DNA of 64,000 nucleotides from Blastomussa wellsi (taxonomy: Eukaryota; Cnidaria; Anthozoa; Scleractinia; Plerogyridae): the NCBI GenBank assembly GCA_947652115.1, contig OX393568.1, positions 21,617,831 through 21,681,830 on the forward strand, given 5' to 3'. Below are positions 59,301 to 64,000 of the stretch, one piece after another. Positions within the stretch are counted from its first letter, which is position 1. The number at the start of each line of letters is the position of its first letter. Made by a program: the position numbers and the translations under genes. The notes under the pieces were generated by a model, which saw only the letters and a list, made by a program, of their open reading frames with translations, was not told where the DNA came from and searched no databases.

Positions 59301-62300
59301 GACCAGGGAAAAAACAGACGCATGGCAAGAAGGATTTTAGCTTCTGCTTATCACGAGATCGCAACGGATTGTAACAAAAAGGAATTTTAAACAAAGCTCA
59401 CCTGCATTCTACAAAGAAATATAAATTTAATGAAGACGCAAAAAATTAACTTTGCCAACCTGCTGGACTCTGTTTATATAACAAATAAAATAACACAAAC
59501 GTATGCTAATTTTAGTACCTTGAGTGACCGCCTGTCCGGCGATGGAATAGATTCTCATGGCTAAAGTGAAGTCTTCCAAATTGTTAAGAAACATTCCAAA
59601 ACTTAGAAACTGTTCCATAGTAATTCCCTACAAAAAGAGGTTTGAATCATTTCACATGTAAAATCAGCCTCAACTGACTCGTATCTCATCATCTACTTCC
59701 AACGGTTCCCAATCTCCGTTAATAAACCCTACCCAAGAAAGTTGTGTAGACATAACCCAGGGCTTATAACCCGAATATTACCTAACGGTACAAGTGCACA
59801 AGACTGCAAAACAGTCAAAAGTGACTCTGGGGAAAGTCCTTTGGGCGTGTGAAAGTCGAACACAATTCGCACGCGACGAAATGATCGATGTCATCATAAT
59901 TGGTGAGGTCGACGCAATGGTTGTAATTCCGTACTACCAACTCAGCCTGATATGCATTCATACGCAATTACTCAGTTTCATTCAGGTTTGCTAAGACATG
60001 TGATTAGCTCTTGTTTGCTCGTTAGGGCAATACTATAAATAAAAGCGATTAAAAAAGTCAACTTAGTTTATAGTTAAATTTGTCATGGTTTGGTGGACCA
60101 ACGTGGAAGTGTAGTGGTAAGAAAATGATGTTAGCATGCCAGAGGTTCTGGGTTCGATTTTGGGTGTTGACGTATAATTTTCCTTTTCCTGTCCGAAGCA
60201 ATGTGTCATTTAAAAACACCACTGTGAAGCTATTAGAAACCTGGAATGCAACTGTATTTAGGTATTGATGATCGGAAGTATTGTACAATCGTGAAAGAAC
60301 TCATTTTCCTCACGCAGTGATTCGGTATTTTAACAGGAGAAATAAACATTTGAATTCTTGCCTTTCTTTGCTTTAGTCTGCTGCCAAGCCTGTCCAAGTA
60401 TTTCTGAATTTCTTCCTCCTCCAGTGAAGTGTTTCTAAGCAACAAACGCGCAAAACTGCCCTCCGGTATGGTTGGCATTCCTCTTGAATACTCCATAAAG
60501 TGCACAGAGTTAAGGAAATCAAATTACTGTACAGTGTAGCTTGACTCTAATGTTTTCCATATGGGTTGCACTTGTTGTTTTATTCCAAAATGCCCTCGAT
60601 AAGACAATTGTATTGAATTTGCAAATGAACGCGTATCGTATAGCGGTATAAGTGCTGTTAACTTTTGCTTTCCCCAATTCCAAACATAGCATGCGAGCGA
60701 TCTTTTAAAAGTGATCACCGATCCGTCACTTCTTAATGTTTATGTACACTGCAGATTGCCATGATGAATTAAAAAAAATGACTCGTTAAAAATGATGAAC
60801 TTTGAATTATGTACAGCGTTTTGCCTGGCCTCTGTTCAACGGACATGCTTTTCACGTAAAAGATATTTCCATTTCAAAGATTTCTAACTGAAAGTCTCGC
60901 ATGAACCTGTAGAAGGAAAGCGAAATCAGTGGTGTACTTTGCTGCTTATAATTAGAGTTATGCAGTATCACAATTTTGTAATAATTATTATAATGATTAA
61001 GATTATTATAATGATTATGATTTTTAATTTGATTTGTAATACTGCCAACAAAACTATCTAAATAGGCCCGCAAAGCATGCAGAGAGTACTTGTTTCTCGA
61101 AATGGACAAGATCGGTAGAGGCTGAAGTGGAAAAAATGGACTGAACTGGGCCAACTGGGGAGAGTTGCCAAAGACAGGAAGATGGAGATCTCTGTTGGAC
61201 GACCTATATTCTAAAAGTAGCTTACTTGGAGAACTGGCTGAAAGTAAGTTGACCAGTTCCTCTGGATCCAAAGAAATGCATTTTCAGAGTGGTCCTGTTT
61301 ATGCAGTCATCTTTCTCCATTTCACTTTCACGCAAGGCCTGTAAACACAAAAAAACACAGCATGTTCATTGAAAGCAGAAATGTTCAAACTAAAATTGAG
61401 ACCTGGTTGTCTATGAAAATCTAGTTTAACAACTGTCAAGGTTCCTCTCTCACCATGGATTTTGCTGATGACTTTTTGTTGACCATATCCTCAAGCTGTA
61501 GACATAACAAAAAGCGAAAATTAATTTTGCCTTTACTTACAGTATTCTTTAGTAACTTTACAATATTCTTAGCAATTATCCCATTTCTGTCGGTTAAAGA
61601 ACATGATGGCACTGAAATATACTCATTCAATATAAGTTGTTACCTTTCCTAACAACAGCACTGAATAATAGATTTAGCCACGCCCAAAAGTGGAGCTCCG
61701 CATTCTTTGCTGGTTTGAAATGATTTAATTTGTGAAAATAGTCTCGTAAAAAAAAGAAAAATAAGTAAATTAAAAAATAACAAATGGAAAAAATAAAGAA
61801 ATAAGAAAGCGTATATGGCTGTCCAATATGTAAGCTGACGTTAACTAAGGCTGCATGCCGAGGTCAACCTGTTTCTTTGGTATGGGTGCCATCTTGAGTG
61901 ATGTCGTACATAGAATGTGCATTGGATGCATGTGCCTGCAAACCATGCCGCTAGCCATTTTGACCACAAAAAATGAAATGCATGGTTGCCCTATGGCTTA
62001 ATGGGGCTCCACTAGCAGCCATCAGATCTCTGTTATAAACCAAAAATAGCTGACTCACCACAAAAAACTCTTCCTTGCAAAGACGGCCATTCCCATCCTT
62101 ATCTAACATTTTGAAGGCAATTTCTAGGCCTCTATTTGACTCTGTATAAGAAAACAAGTTGAAATGCACATAGAAATTTTTATTTGACTAAAAAAAGGAT
62201 GCATCGCAATGCAAATTTCGAAAACTCAAAGCATCATGCAGTGAATAAACTCATGTCATTTTCAGCTGATGGAACATTTTGTGGTGAATTTAATAGACAA

Positions 62301-62635
62301 CAAAGCATTTATTTTAGTTGAATAGTGGTATGACAGAACACTTGACTGTCCCTGTGGGAAACAGCATGTTTTCTTTCCCCTTAACCCTCAATGCTCCCCT
62401 CTGCTTCACCTTGGGGAAGATTAAGGGTCTAAGGGAAAAAAACGTGCTGTTTCCCACAGGGGCAGTCACTAAGTGCTTATTATTGCTGCAGTGAGTTCCA
62501 GCAGTCTGATTACAACTGGTTGCAGTCAGGCAGTCATTCAATTTGAAATCACTTCTTAACTATAACTTAATTAAATATATAACTTACTTGTAAGTATGGT
62601 CAAAAGGAACAAATACTCAGAGAAGTCCACAATTC
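47144..62635 (-). CDS. MICU3: MICU2/MICU3-type mitochondrial calcium uptake regulator (partial, N-terminus missing)
   Basis: Ten exons on the minus strand: 62635-62588, 62141-62059, 61495-61454, 61338-61226, 60906-60867, 60499-60362, 59627-59519, 50764-50675, 49487-49420 and 47212-47144 (stop TAA). Phases agree throughout, giving 265 residues to the stop. Features in order: DFSEYLFLLTILTKSNRGL, a canonical EF hand DKDGNGRLCKEE, LKMHFFGSRG, FMEYSRGMPTIPEGSFARLL, then GITMEQFLSFGMFLNNLEDF, EEFQRAVYISTG, a second canonical EF hand DKDGDGKLSYGE, MKDRVKRGFG and the tail FKQCVKKEMSL. The YSxGM, LLLRxT and FLNNLEDF blocks favour MICU3 over MICU2. MICU proteins act in the mitochondrial intermembrane space and gate the calcium uniporter; both EF hands look able to bind calcium. 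The targeting peptide and first exons should lie right of 64,000. One intron is AT-AC and one GC-AG. A GPCR is nested in the largest intron. Confidence 0.9.
47700..47985 (+). mobile_element. Possible LINE 3' tail
   Basis: AT-rich DNA ends in tatcaataaagatttatcaatcaatcat, split here as aataaag plus (atca)n. This polyadenylation-like word followed by a tetranucleotide run resembles the LINE 3' ends at 24,240 and 26,070. No RT coding sequence is readable, so the call is tentative. Confidence 0.35.
48840..49137 (-). repeat. tRNA-derived SINE, diverged copy
   Basis: Read on the minus strand, it opens with a tRNA-like head (gggaggtgctggggtctaat, with a B-box-like gggttcgggcc) and continues with the body words found in the 50,919-51,219 copy, including ggtacccatttatac, gaggcactgtgagagt and ggtttctgtaacatgaag on the plus strand. 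It lies in an intron of the MICU-type gene. Confidence 0.75.
49614..49823. repeat. Foldback element
   Basis: The left gtggcggtcatctggattt...ccaactttgaaa is mirrored by tttcaaagttgg...aaaatccagttgacccaccgcc. Arms are about 60 bp with a central spacer of about 85 bp. Confidence 0.7.
49983..50520. mobile_element. Non-autonomous DNA transposon (MITE) with terminal inverted repeats
   Basis: A 538-bp unit with left end tatagagcgttttcacgtga and right end tcacgtgagtgaaaacgctg followed by tata. The ends are inverted copies with an outer TA, which fits a TA target. An inner pair, ggctgccatgttggtgt and acaccaatatggcggct, is also inverted. The interior open frame (50,128-50,397) has no transposase features. 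Confidence 0.7.
50919..51219 (-). mobile_element. Full-length tRNA-derived SINE with target-site duplication
   Basis: A 301-bp insertion flanked by the identical 11-mer agaatgactgg (50,908-50,918 and 51,220-51,230). On the minus strand it starts gggaggcgcagtggcctaat, with an A-box-like ggttagtgcgctgg and a B-box ggttcgagtcc. It has a body shared with at least three other places in this window and ends in a (ctta/c)n tail. It lies in the large MICU intron. Confidence 0.85.
51545..51693 (+). mobile_element. 5'-truncated LINE with a perfect 38-bp target-site duplication
   Basis: A 149-bp insert encodes only a retrotransposon ORF2 C-terminus, including HTWEQLERIAQERGEWRNIV then GGLCSGRSNGSK and a stop, followed by a (gtaa)n tail. 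It is bounded by two identical 38-bp copies, 51,507-51,544 and 51,694-51,731, the second directly after the tail. The perfect duplication shows target-primed insertion that is recent relative to other elements here. Confidence 0.85.
51816..51924. repeat. Foldback element
   Basis: The left tgcgaagtaccctgcgaggt...cctagataagtcgggaag is mirrored by cttcccgacttatctagg...acctcgcagggtact. Arms of about 48 bp are nearly perfect with a very short loop. Confidence 0.75.
51925..53588. other. MICU intron sequence upstream of the nested GPCR
   Basis: AT-rich DNA without a recognisable gene or repeat; it should hold the GPCR promoter and 5' UTR. Open frames at 51,944-52,201 (minus) and 53,111-53,383 (plus) are low-complexity AT-rich readings. 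Confidence 0.4.
53589..54617 (+). CDS. Class A GPCR, melatonin-receptor-like, single exon
   Basis: 342 residues, seven hydrophobic segments, no intron. Key positions: N39 in TM1 (FTGNT), D67 in TM2 (LAISD), C94 at the top of TM3 and C173 in loop 2 as the likely disulfide, N-R-Y 118-120 in place of DRY (melatonin receptors also have NRY), P198 in TM5, C-W-G-P 252-255 in TM6 and NPFIY 291-295 in TM7. Residue 285, the retinal-lysine position in opsins, is Phe, so it is not an opsin. It sits at the cell surface and should couple to a G protein; the ligand is unknown. The frame is open from 53,562 via TTG, but the first ATG is 53,589 in a good context (aaaatgg). It is nested on the opposite strand inside the 8.75-kb intron of the MICU-type gene; a broken relative lies at 59,001-59,114. 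Confidence 0.93.
   Translation: MATAEQEILSQELLERTDVLVGLESGLMIIINFLAFTGNTMVCWAVYRNQRLRTIPNIYVVTLAISDALMAVLCMPMSIVLLLTSQWPFSRAVCHFQGFFCFFCALYSLLLMTATAVNRYFRVVKPSLYRRHFKVKSTFLSVVVITLVAAVGAGLSSMTQWATFIVHYGKVICFMNFKSPQLDMGYMAYLDVFYIALPIGIISFAYYKIFKTIEQHNQEMNNTRQGATARLNVEEVKITKVLFASVMAFILCWGPIAIIDQVDSYTGHKAVIPRQVFLLYIYLGFGSCSINPFIYGVMNRAFRSEFLRVLTFWRRRNEVVPLRCFAGPTASTRYDPKRADQF
55301..55485. repeat. Large near-perfect foldback element
   Basis: Outer ends aagcaatagaccacaag and cttgtggtctattgctt are exact inverted copies. The arms (about 85 bp) also share tctatggtttataagctgat and its complement. Total 185 bp with a short centre (gcctgcagc). Confidence 0.85.
55577..55880. repeat. Direct repeat pair flanking a foldback
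   Basis: About 80 bp starting ttttgcataaagtcaaaaac occurs near 55,577-55,655 and again, diverged, near 55,802-55,880. Between them lies a foldback at 55,676-55,770 (taacctgcgaacaggcgttct against agaacgcctgatcgcaggtta). A second diverged pair (about 56,432-56,515 and 56,567-56,648, sharing atcttaaa, tgcagatgaact-like words and tcactaaaag) follows downstream. Confidence 0.6.
57079..57170. repeat. Foldback element
   Basis: agcctcctacgcaggcgtta and taacgcctgcgtaggaggct are exact inverted copies at the two ends, extending to ttaggg/ccctaa. Confidence 0.85.
57294..57491. repeat. Short MITE-like repeat, copy 2
   Basis: Matches 27,614-27,791: the ends ctttaaaggagttacgtc and gacgtagcttctttaaa are inverted copies; inside, tttttcttccttagtaaac and ggtaatttggttcg are shared. 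Confidence 0.6.
57805..57945. repeat. Foldback element rich in accgg words
   Basis: The end gctatgtttacacggg is mirrored by ccgtgtaaacggagc, with repeated ggtccggttc/gaaccgg words between. The unit tgtttacacgggaccg occurs twice in direct orientation (57,809 and 57,880). Confidence 0.7.
58325..58470. repeat. Rearranged SINE-like repeat piece
   Basis: It contains the reverse complement of a tRNA 3' half (gggcttcaacgggattcgaac) at 58,358-58,379. Then, on the plus strand, it has the same leader (ctcaataaattgacc...caatgtgtgg) and partial tRNA head (atcgcaccggtat) as 63,505-63,611. It looks like two pieces of one family in opposite orientation. Confidence 0.6.
58548..58945. repeat. Repeat with recurring atagggtatc motifs
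   Basis: The motif atagggt(a/g)tc occurs about five times (near 58,610, 58,635, 58,685, 58,805, 58,838), bounded by gaggggtactcccat on the left and gggtagtaccctcccc on the right, which are roughly inverted. No coding frame. A non-autonomous element is likely. Confidence 0.55.
59001..59114 (-). pseudogene. GPCR pseudogene fragment (TM7 and C-tail)
   Basis: On the minus strand 38 codons read INPFIYGVMNRAFRAEFL, then a TGA stop where the intact receptor has Arg, then VLNFWRRNNKVAP and CFA. The intact GPCR at 53,589-54,617 has INPFIYGVMNRAFRSEFL and VLTFWRRRNEVVP at the same place, so 17 of the first 18 residues agree. No transmembrane segments 1-6 are seen upstream (59,115-59,518). It lies in the same MICU intron as the intact gene, in the opposite orientation. 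Confidence 0.85.
60100..60172 (+). repeat. tRNA-like SINE relic in MICU intron
   Basis: The A-box-like tgtagtggtaaga and B-box-like gggttcgattttggg are about 45 bases apart, but the acceptor stem is not readable. It lies in the GC-AG intron (59,628-60,361). Confidence 0.35.
60361..60363 (-). other. GC donor of a GC-AG intron (MICU exon 60,499-60,362)
   Basis: The minus strand reads aaag followed by gcaaga at the exon end (exon last base 60,362; intron begins gc at 60,361-60,360). Splicing here joins ...LKQRK to GITMEQF in phase 0 and restores the MICU3-like block. No GT donor nearby keeps that alignment. The matching acceptor is ttgtag at 59,628. Confidence 0.75.
60500..60866 (-). other. U12-type AT-AC intron of the MICU-type gene
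   Basis: On the minus strand the 367-bp intron starts atatctttt (U12 consensus atatccttt). It has a branch-site match ttccttaac at about 60,511-60,519 and ends gtgcac, ten bases after the branch region. No GT-AG choice keeps the protein intact. The AT-AC choice joins ...EIFEME to FMEYSRGM in phase 0, exactly as in the MICU3 block EIEFLSYSNGM. Confidence 0.85.
62345..62467. repeat. Foldback element in MICU intron
   Basis: gactgtccctgtgggaaaca is mirrored by tgtttcccacaggggcagtc. Arms of about 45 bp extend inward through tttccccttaaccct and agggtctaagggaaa. Confidence 0.75.
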
Positions 62636-62739
62636 CTGGAGACCAATGAATTAGTGTTATGGATTTTATGGACAAACAAACAAAAAATAAATATATAAAT
62701 AAGTAAGTAGGCAAAGAAGTAAGCAATTTTGTTTGCAAA

Positions 62740-63235
62740 AAATAATTAGATTTTGTTAACAAAATTATTTTAAAAATTATTTGAAAAATTGTACAAATTT
62801 TAACATTATAATATTTAAAATATTTTTAAAAAATATCTTAAAAATTAATTTCAAAATCATTTTTAAAATTACAATTTTAAATAGTTTTAAAAATTGTTAC
62901 AGAATTTAAAAAACATTTTTAAAAAAGTATTTTGAAAATTATGAAAAATATTATTTTAAAAATAATTTTTACATTGTCTGATTTTTTTTGACAATTTGTT
63001 TAATTTTAAATTTGAGAACCAATATTTAATTTTGAATGAAAATAAAAAATATTAAAAAAAAAATTATAAAACAATTTTAAAAACTATTAAGGAAAAATAT
63101 ACAATTTAAAGAATTATTTTTGAAAAATGGTTTTCAAAAATTATTTTTAAGATTAAAATAAGTTTTAATAATTTTAAAGATTATTTTTAAAAGTATATAA
63201 TTTTTAATTCTTAGAATATTTTTTTAACTTTTTAG
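62740..63235. repeat. AT-rich low-complexity tract
   Basis: About 500 bp of nearly pure A/T built from recurring ttttaaaaatta-like words on both strands. No stable unit length is visible. Confidence 0.8.
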
Positions 63236-63504
63236 GATTGATATTTATCTGATCTCTCTATCGTGTACATCTGGCTCAACATCTGGCAAAGACCAGCACC
63301 TAATGGGCATACGGCATGCAATTTTCATAACATACTGACGTGTCATGCCACACGTTGTGATCACTGATCCTGTTATCTCTGATCCCACCCAGCCCTATAA
63401 AGGTCTTTTATCCCTGATCACATGTAGCTTGTTATGACCCTGTTGCGCAAGGAAGGTCCTAGCACTTCAGTCAATAAACAGAAAACACCCCTCACATGAA
63501 AATA

Positions 63505-63611
63505 TAAACTCAATAAATTGACCTTGCTCTCAATGTGTGGCTTCATAGCTCAGCTAGTAGAGCATCGCACCGGTATCGCAGAGGTCACGGGTTCGAATCC
63601 CGTTGAAGCCA
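63505..63611 (+). repeat. tRNA-Thr-like SINE head
   Basis: Bases 63,539-63,611 are exactly 73 positions in tRNA layout. The acceptor stem ggcttca/tgaagcc, D stem gctc/gagc and T stem acggg/cccgt all pair, and the loop triplet 34-36 is ggt (Thr). The anticodon stem has two mismatches (28-42, 31-39) and position 33 is C instead of T, so a working tRNA is unlikely. The leader ctcaataaattgacc...caatgtgtgg is shared with 58,400-58,430, which points to a repeat family. A tRNA scanner may still score it. Confidence 0.65.
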
Positions 63612-63741
63612 TGATTTTTTTCAGTTGCACTTTCTAGGATGATCCTAGCACTAGTATCTTCTTCCCTCCATGTAGGTGGTGGCCTTGCCGGTACATCCAC
63701 AACATACCAATACAGTATGCATTTAATTAGCTCTTTAACCG

Positions 63742-63855
63742 AGCGGGAGGTCTGTATGGGAGAATCTTGACCGAGGACGTGACGTGAGTACAGACCGAAC
63801 GCAGTGAGGTCTGTACTCATGACCGAGGTCAAGATTCTCCCATACAGACCAACTA
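63742..63855. repeat. Foldback element
   Basis: ggtctgtatgggagaatctt is mirrored by aagattctcccatacagacc. Arms of about 50 bp meet at a short centre (gaacgcagtgag). Confidence 0.85.
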
Positions 63856-64000
63856 AGCTTGGTTTATAAGATGTTTATTATATGGTCAAATGGAAACTTA
63901 AATTTTCTTTGCAAACGGCAATGAGCTGAACTTAAATTTGCAAAAGTTTGGTCGTATCTTTACTTTTTATTCTTGTCAAGCTTTTTTTAATATTCCATTT

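Larger units (their letters stand above)
62636..64000. other. MICU intron, right edge of window
   Basis: Upstream of the first visible MICU exon. It contains AT-rich low-complexity DNA (62,740-63,235), a tRNA-Thr-like SINE head (63,505-63,611) and a foldback (63,742-63,855). No earlier MICU exon is recognised before the edge. Confidence 0.5.

Noticed and set aside
63539..63611. Functional tRNA-Thr gene
   Set aside because: C at position 33 and two mismatches in the anticodon stem, plus a leader shared with another repeat copy.

Overview
The window looks like nuclear DNA of an anthozoan cnidarian, most likely a stony coral. The basis is intron-rich genes with GT-AG splicing, a class A receptor of the melatonin-receptor-like type expanded in cnidarians, several deiodinase-like genes, an AT-rich background, and many short foldback elements, tRNA-derived SINEs and degenerate LINE pieces. 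The species call is inference. Gene models were assembled by hand from splice sites, reading phase and recalled vertebrate homologues; no search was run.

Left part (1-15,323): two conserved genes diverge from a shared promoter of about 490 bp. EIF5B (minus strand, ATG at 6206) shows only its first six coding exons and runs off the left edge. UBE3A (plus strand, 6698-15323) is complete in 12 coding exons: an N-terminal AZUL zinc finger, the E6-AP middle region and a C-terminal HECT domain with its catalytic cysteine.

Middle (15,324-32,888): I see no gene in 17.5 kb. It holds foldback elements, a palindrome cluster, a 5.2-kb G-rich minisatellite (about 38-40 bp per unit, roughly 100 units) containing two copies of one LINE 3' end, and a decayed LINE reverse transcriptase.

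Deiodinase cluster (32,889-45,549): three two-exon iodothyronine deiodinase-like genes, two on plus (A, B) and one on minus (C). All share one intron position and all carry Cys (TGT or TGC) where vertebrate enzymes have selenocysteine. A and B also have Trp two residues earlier.

Right part (47,144-62,635): a MICU2/MICU3-type regulator of the mitochondrial calcium uniporter on the minus strand. Ten exons are visible and the N-terminus lies beyond the right edge. One intron looks like a U12-type AT-AC intron and the next is GC-AG. The 8.75-kb intron holds an intact single-exon GPCR on the opposite strand, a fragment of a related receptor pseudogene, a SINE and a LINE piece with perfect target-site duplications, and several foldback elements. 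The last 1.3 kb holds AT-rich DNA, a tRNA-Thr-like SINE head and another foldback.
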